Source: Miscanthus floridulus
Lineage: Eukaryota; Streptophyta; Magnoliopsida; Poales; Poaceae
Assembly: GCF_019320115.1 (NCBI RefSeq)
Contig: NC_089598.1
Coordinates: 80,496,059-80,560,058, forward strand
Length of the DNA: 64,000 nucleotides
Direction: 5' to 3'
Shown here piece by piece: positions 1 to 8,904 of this stretch; the first letter of the stretch is position 1; each line of letters opens with the position of its first letter. The notes beneath the pieces were generated by a model. The model was not told where the DNA came from. It saw only the letters and a list, made by a program, of their open reading frames with translations, and ran no database searches. The position numbers and the translations under genes are program-made.

Positions 1-896
1 TATACATGTAGTACATTAAAGTATATGTCTGGGGCTGATTTGCCTTTTTCCCCAAAACCGTGGTCGTATCTGGGCTTGGGCCACGCAAGCCGCGAGGGCG
101 GGAAATCTTTTCCTCCGGCGTGCCAACAAGCCAGCGTTAATTAACATCTTGCCAAAAAAAATGTCTAATAATTGCACTTTTACCAAAAACGGTAAGGCCG
201 TGCGGAAGCACTATATTACGGCCGGCCGTGCATTAGCCACTTCTACACTCCTCTCAAAAAAACATACACTGGGCCGGCCCAAAAGACTTAGTCATTGACA
301 GGCCTTACTGTAGTTGTCTTTCAAAGTCAGTAAGTCACTGGTCGAGTTTGCACTTTGCCGGGCCATGTGTTCAGAGCAAGAACATTCTCAGCTTTTGAAT
401 GCTCAAAAGTTGAATCCGAAAATAGACCAAGAAGAATCTGAAAATAGACCAAGAAATGGGCAAGCTTCCTTTTTCCATCTAGACCATCCTATAGTAAGAC
501 CATTCTTATACAGCAGGTAAGCAACTTACGATGTTTCTTAAACCTGACTTGGACTCTTAACTATATATATATCGTTTTTAAGACTGTTATTAAAAGATTA
601 CTAGTAGAACAACTTCAATTTTCTCCCTGCCCATAACTCAAAGCGGTATTTTTTTTTTTTTTTGGTTTTTGCCTATTTACCCAATACGCCCTCACTCTTT
701 AATGTCGTGTATCGCTTTTACAAAAGTTACCCCTTTCCTCAAGAATATTTTACTACACTACTAAATTGTGCCAGTGCCGGGCACGACCTAAGGCTGCTGC
801 CTGCTTCTCAGTTCTTTCCTTCTCGGAGGAGGGTTAAAGTGGAGAGATCCCACCCATAGATAGGTGATGGACGTGTGCAGCTCAGCAGTTCATCAC
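1..896. other. Intergenic DNA, no gene seen
   Basis: Only short open frames occur here, and none shows a recognisable domain or a convincing start. A run of T lies at about 650-663. Base composition is mixed and moderately AT-rich. I see no MITE with paired ends in this stretch. Confidence 0.5.
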
Positions 897-995
897 CCCG
901 TTCGCTTGAGCTACTTTTCAGTCATAGAACAGTGTTTTTCTCTCACAACATTTCATCATAAGTATCAGCATAAGTTTCAGCATAAGCGAACAGGG
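897..995. mobile_element. Short hAT-like MITE remnant
   Basis: The segment opens with CCCGTTCGCTTG and closes with AAGCGAACAGGG, an imperfect terminal inverted repeat. The centre holds the phrase GTGTTTTTCTCTCACAA, which recurs in related form at 8827-8848 and 12010-12030. This family of about 100-bp elements is common in grasses. I could not find a clean target-site duplication, so the exact ends are approximate. Confidence 0.5.
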
Positions 996-1065
996 TGACA
1001 TGTTCTTTCTCCGTAAGGAGTGCACTTTATTCCCAAGAATTGACACCGCTCAAAATATTGAAATA

Positions 1066-1318
1066 CTCCCTCCGTCCAAAAAAATGTAATTATGAGATCC
1101 GTGTCGATCAAAGTTGCTTAAGTTTGACCAAATTTATAGCAAATAGTATTAATATTTATATCTCTAAATAAATTTATTATAAAAATATATTTATGACTAA
1201 TCTAATGATATTAATTTTGCATCAAGAATGTTAGTAATTTTTATATAATTTTAGTTAAAGTTCAAACTGATTGACTTCTCGGGAAGCAAGAATTATATTC
1301 TTTTGTGGACGGAGTGAG
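1066..1318. mobile_element. Stowaway MITE (Tc1/mariner type)
   Basis: A 253-bp AT-rich element starts with CTCCCTCCGTCC and ends with GGACGGAGTGAG, the classic Stowaway terminal inverted repeat. TA dinucleotides at 1064-1065 and 1319-1320 are the target-site duplication. It has no coding capacity. The interior resembles the split Stowaway at 8905-10232. Confidence 0.88.
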
Positions 1319-1320
1319 TA

Positions 1321-2247
1321 CACGGCATGGTCTTCCCGGTGCCATGTTTTCAGAACAAGCAAAGTACAATTTCTTTTCTGGGAAACACGATTACTACATT
1401 TTAGCTGCAATATGTCAGCATTGGCATATTACGTCTGCATGCTAACAAGAGGATTCATTCACTAGAAAAAAAACTTTTCCAAAAAAAGGGCATATAAGAT
1501 AGCAACAAAAACAAGTTACCTACTCCTACATACTAGGCTAGCAAAGCCCTTTTACATGACTCACTGAATCCTAAACAGAAACAACTATTCCCACAGCATT
1601 TGCGTATTGTGATTCAATACAGATACTAGCTAGGTAGTAGTTCATTAGGTAAGCAACTGAGCAATGTGCAAGAATTTGTATCATTGACTAATGGCAACAC
1701 GATAAACTTTCCGGTCCAACCACTCCAAGGTAAGTAGCGGGATGTGAAAAATGAGTAGGTAATATTTAAGTTACATATAAGTGCGCAAAGACACTCATCA
1801 TACTTAAGTTTGAATATATCTATGTAAACCATTGATGTAGTGGCAGGGTTTCAGAACTGTAATCCCTCGGTGCAGAGGCCGAATATTACCACATTTATCT
1901 AAAGAAAATAGTTCAAACATGTCAATTATACCAAAGAAGCATCACATGCCGATCACGCAAAATGTTCAAAGATTTGCAGCAGCTCATATCTTGTTTTCTA
2001 CAATTATTTCAGGAACCTCAGGAGTAAACCCACTGCAAATAAGATATGTAGGTTCTGTCATTACATGCTAGCGACAGCAGGGCGCATTTTTTCAGTATCA
2101 TTGCATGTGGAAGGGCAGAAAAATTTGCCTCTGACATTTAAACTTGTTCCTGTCTTACTTTCATTTTCTTTACACTAATACTTTTGAGTTTGAGTAAGCA
2201 TTATGTCCCAAAGTGAGGTTCCAGGAGGCATCAAACAGCTTCTGCGT
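1321..2247. other. Intergenic DNA, possible distal 3' flank of the small membrane-protein gene
   Basis: No convincing gene is seen. This stretch would lie downstream of the minus-strand gene at 5611-6458 once the hAT insertion at 2531-5545 is removed. Open frames are short and lack recognisable domains. Confidence 0.4.
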
Positions 2248-2477
2248 ATCCCAGATTCAAGATGTTCCCCTGCTCTGTTACCCTCTCAGCCTCTCTCAGC
2301 ATGATATCCAAAAGAAAAGAAAAGAATAAACGATCCATATCACCATTAGACAATACCTGGGTTGATATCCCAGATTCAAGATGCTCCCCCCGCACTTCAG
2401 TTTCCCTCTCTTGGCATGATATCCGATAGAAAAAGAATGAACGATCCATATCACCACTATACAATACCTGATTTGAT
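2248..2477. repeat. 119-bp direct tandem duplication
   Basis: The phrase ATCCCAGATTCAAGATG begins at 2248 and again at 2367. Both units continue with similar sequence through CGATCCATATCACCA and CAATACCTG, giving a period of 119 bp. Two copies are present and they have diverged by substitutions and small indels. The minus-strand open frame 2464-2231 is a by-product of this duplication. Confidence 0.8.
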
Positions 2478-2545
2478 CATGAATTTGAATACAATTTTTC
2501 CCTAATTTTGTCTAGAAGTTCACTGCAGACCAGTGTTTTCAGATC

Positions 2546-2669
2546 GGACGACTAATCGTGATTAGTCGTCCTTATTGTAACTTGGTGCTCAATAAGGGCC
2601 CTCGATTAGTTTAGACCGATTAGAAACCTTATCGTCTGATAAGTTGCGACTAATCATGATTAGTCGTCC
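2546..2669. repeat. hAT subterminal palindromes (left side)
   Basis: A near-perfect palindrome, GGACGACTAATCGTGATT followed by its mirror half, occupies 2546-2571, and a second copy (centre AATCATGATT) lies at about 2646-2670. A third copy is near the right end at 5473-5496. Subterminal palindromic motifs in hAT elements are typical transposase-binding sites; that role is inferred here. Confidence 0.7.
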
Positions 2670-2902
2670 AATCAGACTAGTCGGACGACTAGTTGGGTAG
2701 GGAGAATTCGGCCCAGCTAAAGAATTCGGCCCACCTTTAGCTAGCCCATTAGGGTAAGAAGAAGAGGAGTGAATGAGTGACCTAGTGAAGGAGCTGCAGC
2801 AGCCGCACATTTCCAGCTCCCGCTCTGGCTCTGCTCTCTCTTGCAGCCGCCGGCACCTCCGCCCGCATCTCCTCCGTCTGCGGCCTGCCTCTCTGGATCT
2901 CC

Positions 2903-3057
2903 CTCGCTGGCATCCGCAGCTCCGTCCGTGCCCCTCGCCGGCGTCCGCAGCTCCGTCCGCGCCTCTCGTCGACGTCCGTAGCTCCGTCCGCGCCTCTCGC
3001 CGGCATCCGCAGCTCCGTCCGCGCCTCTCGCCGGCGTCCGCAGCTCCGCCAGCGCCT
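2903..3057. repeat. 31-bp GC-rich minisatellite, five copies
   Basis: The unit CTCGCCGGCGTCCGCAGCTC plus eleven further bases starts at 2903, 2934, 2965, 2996 and 3027, so the period is exactly 31 bp. Because 31 is not a multiple of three, each reading frame cycles through the same three peptides. This explains the cluster of overlapping arginine/alanine-rich open frames on both strands here, which I do not treat as genes. The array lies in the 5' part of the hAT element, probably in its leader or promoter. Confidence 0.85.
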
Positions 3058-3299
3058 CCACCTCCGCCCACTCCTGTCTCGTCCCCTGCCGGGACCCAGT
3101 AGCTCCGCCCGCCTCTGAGACTCCGTCACTCTGAGCTCCTTCCTCGACGCCTGGAGGACGGACGTGGGAGGCCTCAAGCATCAAGATGAGCCACCACTCT
3201 GCCTCCTCTGAAGGTTATTGTCTATGTCTGCTACTCCGTTGCTGTGTATTGCTTGTTGCCACCAATTTTGTGACACATTTGTGTGGCTATGCCGCTCTG

Positions 3300-4894
3300 C
3301 AGAGGATGCTCGACGGCGTGCAGTTGTTGAGGTAATTCTACCTAAGAATGAAGCTGTCTCAGGAGGGGCTGCCTCAGCGTCATTAGCTGCTCCAACTGAA
3401 GCATCTATGATAGCTCAAGCGATAGCTAAATTGACACCAGATCTTGCTGTCATGGCTGAAGATAAGAAGAGGAAGGCAAAATCATCAGATCATGGATAGA
3501 AATATGGGTTTTGGCCAGACATAGGGAAGAAAGAGTTCATCCAATGTATTTTCTACAAAAAAAGGTTGTCCCTTCAGGCATTAAAAGGTTCAAGCAACAC
3601 CTTGCTGGGGGCTATTCTAATGCAGTGAAATGTGGTGAAGCACATGAACTAGTTAGGCGTGAGATGAATGGTTACTTGGTCACAAGGTCAAGGACTCAGG
3701 TTCAGGTACCTGCGGACACTGGGGTGGAGACAGAAACAGAAGAAACATATCAAGGTGGAGGTGGTGCTTCTACTGCTGCAGAAAATGAACCAAATGCTAG
3801 GACAAAGTCAAAGCAAGTTCCAAGTTTCGAGACAAAATCAAAGCAAGCGAAAAAGATAGCTCAAGCATCAATCACGAACTTTGTAGTTTCTGCTCCACCA
3901 AAACCTCAAACACAGAAGCATTCCAAGTCAGTGAGTTCTTTGCTTTGCAAGAGTCCAGAAGAAGTGGTTGTAGAAAGGCACAAGTCCAAGATGTCACAGC
4001 CCACTCTTAAGTACTCCACAAAGAGCAACGAAGCAAAGCAAATTGTAAATGATCATGTGGCTGATTTTTTTTATGAGAATGGAATACCATTGAATGCTAT
4101 TAACTCAAGACGCTGGGAGATTATGCTTGAGTCCATTGGGCAATATGGTCCTAGATATCGCTCACCTTCATACCATGAGATTAGGAATCCACTACTTGAT
4201 AGGGCAGTGAACAAGACTGAGGAGCTGAGAAAGAAGCATGAGGACGCTTGGAAGGAATATGGCTGCACAATCATGTCAGATGGATGGACTGACACTAGCC
4301 ACCGTCATCTCATCAACTTTCTTGTGAATAGCCCAGCTGGAACATTCTTCTTAGGTTCAGTTGACGTTTCAAGTGAGATAGCCGATGCTTCTATGTTAGC
4401 AGACTTGTTAGAGAAACAAATTGACAAGGTTTCAGAAAATTCGTGAGCTCAGTTCTAAAGGCAAGAAATCCAACCCATTGCTGCTAGAAGAGTTTCAATG
4501 GGAAAATGAGTAGGTAGACATCAACTGTGACCCAGTTCATGCATCTAATGACAGTGATATGCTTTGGACACATGTTGATGAAGCTGTTGGTGCAACCGAC
4601 CAGCTTAGAGGCCGCAATATGCCTAGGGCTGCTGCTACTCGTGCGAGGAATACTATCACCCGCACATATGGGAGGAATAACAAAAGGAAGTGTCCAAGTC
4701 CAAGGTCAGATGCACCAGCAACTGAAAGCAGTGATCATGAAGAAGAGGAAAACAGAGTTGCACCAGAACAGCCACAAGGTGCAAGTGCATCATATGAAGA
4801 AATAGAGGACCAGGAAGGGGAGGAAGACTCAGGCGGACCTGCAACAAATGATGGAAATGAAGACTTCCATGTGGAAGCAGATTTACTTCTCTAG
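3300..4894 (+). pseudogene. hAT transposase remnant (BED finger + partial DUF659 + tail)
   Basis: The N-terminal part keeps a decayed BED-type zinc finger: a W-P-D-I-G-K-K-E-F-I-Q motif followed by CIFY where CIFC is expected, then a frameshift in an A-rich run near 3555-3565, then VVPSGIKRFKQHLAGGYSN and a Cys. A spacer rich in K and Q follows. The start of DUF659 is clear at 4130-4440, with the motifs SMSDGWTD-like (IMSDGWTDT) and LINFLVNSPAGT. At about 4433-4445 the frame jumps straight to the C-terminal tail (LLEEFQWENE to the stop at 4892), so most of DUF659, the RNase-H-like catalytic core and the hATC dimerisation domain are gone. A TAG interrupts the tail near 4510. The product cannot be an active transposase. 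Confidence 0.82.
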
Positions 4895-5610
4895 ATGGCT
4901 AAATTACTGGTTCTATGGATCAGTGGACTGAATGTTTAGAACTATTTCTATTTCAGACTTAAGAACTTGTTTAAATTTATTAGTTTACTTATGTTGTGTA
5001 CTGCTGTGCACAGTGTGCACTGTGCTAAACTGTTGTTAGTTCTTATTTGTTAAATTTGTGTACTTGGTTAAGTTGTTTTGCCATGCTCTGCTGTCTACTA
5101 CTCTTTACATTTTCTTTAGTCTTTACAGTTTTGTTTTTCTGTTATTTTGCCTATTTAACTGATTATCTTCTTTCTTTGTAATTTCAGATTCAGCCACAAG
5201 TTAGCAGTCAGCACTCACCATCAGGCATCAGCAAGCAGCAGTTACAGGTAAATGGCCAAATCACCATGATAATGATTCATTGCAAACATGATTACATGTC
5301 AAACTGTGCTTGATTGCTTGCCTCTAACATTTACCTATTTATTATGGCCATGTTTACATATATTTACATCATATATATAGTATATACATGGTCGATCAGG
5401 CCATCTAGGCACGACGACTAAATGTCCGACTAGCTGATTAGACCGATTAGGACCGACTAATCGACCCTTATCGACGACTAATCGCGATTAGTCGTCTGAT
5501 CGGTGGTCATACGACTAGCCTCGATAATACGATCTGAAAACATTGCTGCAGACAAATGTGCATTGCCAGTTGTGTCAAGATGAAGGGTGCTGGTCAACAT
5601 GGCTCATGCC

Positions 5611-6458
5611 TCACAGGATTTGCAGAACCATCGCAACCATAATGGCAAATATCGCAGCTCCAAATGTTGCTGATGCAGTCCAATCTAGCATAGTTGTGGC
5701 AGCAGCAAGGCTAGTACAGGTTGTATCTGGCTTGATAGTGAGCAAAGTGAGAACAAACCCAGACATAAATGTTGATGTCAGCAAGATGATGCAAGCCTTC
5801 AGATACTGTATCTTGTCATGGCCATGAAGGAAACCTCCAAAGATACTCATAATTGCATTAAATGACCACATTGTGACTTTGATCCCCTTATCAGCCTTCC
5901 AATTAAACTGCTCCTAAATAATGAGCATGTTCGCTGAAACAAAAAAACGAACAGACCGAATGTTCCGGACACACGTGTCCCGACAGGGACGTCAGTTGCG
6001 ATTTTCGAGTTTGGAAAAGAAACATATCTACTAGCTACCTATATCCTCGTAAAGTTTGCGTCCATATCAAAAGGACAGACCACACCGACGTGACAACGAA
6101 CTCTGATGATGAGTGCTAAAAAAAATACGGCGACGCGCGCAGGCGAAATTCGGGACAGATCGCCGGAGGGAGAAGTAAGGTACGGCAGCGGGTTCGTGCG
6201 CATACCTTAGTGAGTGACTTGGCTGATGGCGGCGGCGGCGGCGGCGGTGCAGTGGCGGCGGCCTTCTTCTCTATCTCGAGAGGCGGTGGCGAACCTGCAG
6301 CGAGCGCAAGTCAACTGTGAAAGGAAGCACTTACTAATTTAGAAGTAAATGGTCACGGCAAGGGCGAGGTGCTCACCTCCTCCGTTGGGCTGATGAGGCT
6401 GGACGGGAACGGCACGACCCTCTTCAGCCAGGGTCTGCCGGTGCTCGTCGTCGGTCAT
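5611..6458 (-). CDS. Three-exon gene for a 157-aa proline-rich, three-span membrane protein
   Basis: I do not recognise the family. Coding exons read on the minus strand are 6458-6377, 6294-6206 and 5913-5611, joined by GT-AG introns with phases 1 and 0. The first exon starts MTDDEHRQTLAEEG, with GGCGGCC just before the ATG. The second encodes a charged stretch, an alanine run and seven consecutive prolines (residues 44-50). The third, after acceptor TTTAG, encodes EQFNWKADKGIKVT and then three hydrophobic segments at about residues 70-88, 97-117 and 136-157. It ends within the last segment at a stop at 5611-5613. The soluble N-terminus is acidic and then Pro-rich. A spliced 5' leader exon (about 7136-7086) and a TATA box at 7163-7168 support transcription. 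The protein is unlike any transposon product I know. The hAT element begins 65 bp past the stop. The model depends on the splice sites I chose; no transcript evidence is available. Confidence 0.68.
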
Positions 6459-7136
6459 GGCCGCCAATAATAAGCTGGCACAACAAGGAGAATGATTAGT
6501 GGGACATCTTTACGAGAATGGAAAAGAAAAATCGATTTTTAAATCAATCGTTGTCAACTAAACGAAAGGGGGAAGCTAGCACCAGCTGGATCTAGTCTTT
6601 TCTTGCTGCGCTAGCTAGCTATGTGGGCACAGTCAAACGAATCATGGTTCATGGAAAAAGGCTCAGCCACAGCCCACAGCATCATGCAAAAAGGTGCGAT
6701 AAAAGCATGAGCCTATCTACGGATGGACGGGGAACATGCGGTGGACCAAAAGGAGTAGCGGATCTGTGCCGGTAGATCCCAGCTGAATTCGGCACTCCTA
6801 TCTCTACTCATGTTCCTCAAATGGGGAACAAAGAAAGGCCCGATGGAGACCAACTCGATCAACCCAAGCAAACACCCAACATGTGGTCTCATGTGGAACA
6901 TCGCTCAGATTCACAGCCTCGAAATTCCCGTTCAACCAAGGTTAGTACTCCGTAACAGAAGACAAGAATTGAAAAAAGGAATTCGAGGCCTCCAGGTTGA
7001 GGTAGAGGTCGACACACACAGGAAGAACAAACTAGCTAGTGGCCCAATAAATTAATCAGTGCAATCAATCCACAAGAAAGCTCACCTGCTGCTGGGATGG
7101 ATCGCCGTTCGCCGCAACCTGGGTCAAGCGAGAAGG
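6459..7136 (-). other. Spliced 5' leader of the membrane-protein gene
   Basis: On the minus strand a non-coding exon runs from about 7136 to 7086 and ends at donor CAGCAG|GTGAGC. A 609-bp intron (7085-6475) ends at acceptor TTGTTGTGCCAG. A short leader, 6474-6459, then leads into the ATG at 6458. The donor and acceptor are strong plant consensus matches, and leader introns of this size are common in grass genes. Exon 1's 5' end is inferred from the distance to the TATA box. Confidence 0.6.
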
Positions 7137-7162
7137 CCGAGGGGGGCAGGCACAGCACAGGC

Positions 7163-7168
7163 TTTATA
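7163..7168 (-). promoter_or_regulatory. TATA box of the membrane-protein gene
   Basis: Read on the minus strand, the sequence is CTCCTATAAAGCC, a near-consensus plant TATA box. It would place transcription start about 30 bp on, near 7133-7138, which fits the leader exon ending at 7086. The surrounding DNA on the upstream side (7170-8480) is very GC-rich, as grass promoters often are. Confidence 0.6.
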
Positions 7169-7169
7169 G

Positions 7170-8480
7170 GAGTGGCGCTCAACACTCTGGAAGCAATTGT
7201 CACGACACGATGCGCGCGGGGACCTTAAACAAAAGCGGAAGCTGTACGCCGGGCCATGATGGCGGTCGCGGCCATGCGGGGTGTCCTGTCCGGATGACCG
7301 GCCCTCGATCCCCACCGGGCACCGGCTTGCAGCACCGGCAGGCAGGCAGCGAGCGGCGGCTTCCCCTGCCGCTGCCGGCTGCCGGGCTACGCAGCGCGGG
7401 GAATGCCAACAAAACCAGGGGTGCGGGCGGGTGGTGGCGAGGCGACCGCCGGACAGAGGCGTGGTTATAATAAGCATCGCATGTCTTCCCGCGGGCGGCG
7501 GGCGCAGGCGGCGAGAACATTCCGAGCCGAGCAGAGCCGGGAGTGGGAGGGGTGCGGGTGCGGGTGGCGACGGTGCGCTTGGCTTGGATTCGGCAGGCAA
7601 GGCACACACACGGACACGGCAAGCTCCAGCCGCTTGGGGCCGGCCACTTGCTGCTGTGCTGAGTTGGTGGCGCCCGCCCGCCCGCCCGTCCATCGTGTCG
7701 GGTCCGCGCGCGTCCGCTTCCGCCCCCGATACTCGGGGTCCAGTCGTCCAGAGGTACACCATACACCTTTTGGCCCTTTCTTCCTTCCCTTGCGTCCCGC
7801 CGTCCCGGTCCCGGCTCGCCTTTCCGGCCGGGTCCAGAGGCCGCGCACGACACGACAGGTTTCGTTTCGTCCCGCGCTCCCTTTTGGCCCTTTCTTCCTT
7901 CCCTTGCGGTCCGGCCAGCCGGCCTTTCGGCCTGCCTCCGGGTTCGCGTCCGCCCCCAATCCCAGTCCCGGTCCCGGCGTGCGACGCGACGGACGGTTTA
8001 GTTTGTTTTTTTATTTGCGTGCGTACTCCGTACGTGCCCGGGCGTGGTGGTGGCAACCTCGATCGGCTTTGTCGTCTCGTGGCTTAACCGCGCGTGTGGA
8101 GAAGAATTCCATTTACCAACTCATAGCTGGTGATGATGCGGCCATGCCTCTCGTCCCTGGCCGGTGGCGTGGGTGATCCAGCGGCTGGCTCTGTCTGTCT
8201 CTAGTTCAAGTTCAAAGTCGGCCGCCCCCGCCCAGGGTGAGGATGAGGATGGAGACGAGCACGACTCGACTGCACTGCACCCATGACCGCACCGCATCCA
8301 GTCACAGAAGAATTTGCGGACAGGAAAAAGGAAAGACAGGCCTGATGGCGTTGTGCGTGAGGCCTTGCTGTAAAATCTGGTCCCGCGTAGAAAAGAGAGA
8401 AACGGGGAGAAAGGTTCACCGTTCACTGAATCGGCGCGCGGGGCCTACCTTCTCTGACCGCCGCCGCCGCCCGCTACCTG
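7170..8480. other. GC-rich upstream region, no gene supported
   Basis: Long overlapping open frames occur on both strands, but they owe their length to the high GC content. None shows a domain, and their codon patterns conflict. The stretch sits directly upstream of the TATA box at 7163-7168 and is best read as promoter-proximal CpG-rich DNA of that gene. A first exon of an unknown divergent gene cannot be excluded. Confidence 0.5.
7767..7915. repeat. 114-bp partial tandem duplication in the GC-rich upstream region
   Basis: The phrase CTTTTGGCCCTTTCTTCCTT followed by CCCTTGCG begins at 7767 and again at 7881. The repeated core is about 30 bp and lies between cytosine-rich stretches. Its role is unknown. 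Confidence 0.7.
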
Positions 8481-8489
8481 CACGACTTC

Positions 8490-8689
8490 GGCCCTGTTTG
8501 TTTCCGCTTCTCCCAGACACGCTTGATTATAATCTAAGCGAAGATTTTCTCGCTTTTCGCTTCTCGTAGTTCAAATCTCTGAAGCGGCTTACCACATAAG
8601 CGAGAATCGATGGAAATAAGCAAAGCGTTTGGCAGAATTCTCGCTTATTTCCACCGATAAGCCGCTTATAAGCGGAAACAAACAGGGCC
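8490..8689. mobile_element. 200-bp Tourist/Harbinger-like MITE
   Basis: The element has exact inverted ends, GGCCCTGTTTGTTTCCGCTT and AAGCGGAAACAAACAGGGCC. It is flanked by a 3-bp direct repeat, ttc, at 8487-8489 and 8690-8692. A 3-bp duplication points to the PIF/Harbinger group, although the usual target is TWA, so the superfamily is provisional. Internal AAGCGAGAA/TTCTCGCTT motifs extend the dyad symmetry. There is no coding capacity. Confidence 0.78.
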
Positions 8690-8784
8690 TTCGCTGAAAT
8701 TTAGCTTAGGTTGAATTATCGTGAGTTCGTCGGCCGAGAAGTACGGCTCAAATAGTTCAAGTTTTCGCTCGCTGAAATTTTTGG

Positions 8785-8886
8785 CATGTTCGCTTGAATT
8801 ACTTCAGCAGTATTTTTCAACGAACGAACATTGTTTTCCTCTCACAATAATTTAGCATAAGCTAAATTTCAACAAAACGAACAGGG
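8785..8886. mobile_element. Short hAT-like MITE remnant
   Basis: It begins CATGTTCGCTTGAATTA and ends AACAAAACGAACAGGG, with the centre TTGTTTTCCTCTCACAATAA. It belongs to the same loose family as the remnant at 897-995. No target-site duplication is recognisable. Confidence 0.45.
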
Positions 8887-8904
8887 ATATGTCGTTTTCG
8901 GTTT

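Larger units (their letters stand above)
2531..5545 (+). mobile_element. Internally deleted hAT transposon
   Basis: The 3,015-bp element is flanked by an exact 8-bp target-site duplication, ctgcagac, at 2523-2530 and 5546-5553. It starts CAGTGTTTTCAGATCG and ends CGATCTGAAAACATTG, terminal inverted repeats with one mismatch. Eight-base duplications with CAG-type ends are diagnostic of the hAT superfamily. Both subterminal regions carry palindromes built on GACTAATCGNGATTAGTC. The interior holds remnants of a BED-finger/DUF659-type plant transposase from which the catalytic and dimerisation regions are missing. It inserted downstream of the stop codon of the minus-strand gene at 5611-6458. Confidence 0.93.

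Noticed and set aside
2589..3184. Overlapping Arg/Ala-rich open frames on both strands
   Set aside because: They are produced by a 31-bp GC-rich tandem repeat that has no stops in several frames. No domain is present and the frames conflict.
7124..8176. Open frames of 160-310 codons on both strands
   Set aside because: High GC content alone explains them. They overlap each other in opposite directions and cover the TATA box of the better-supported gene.
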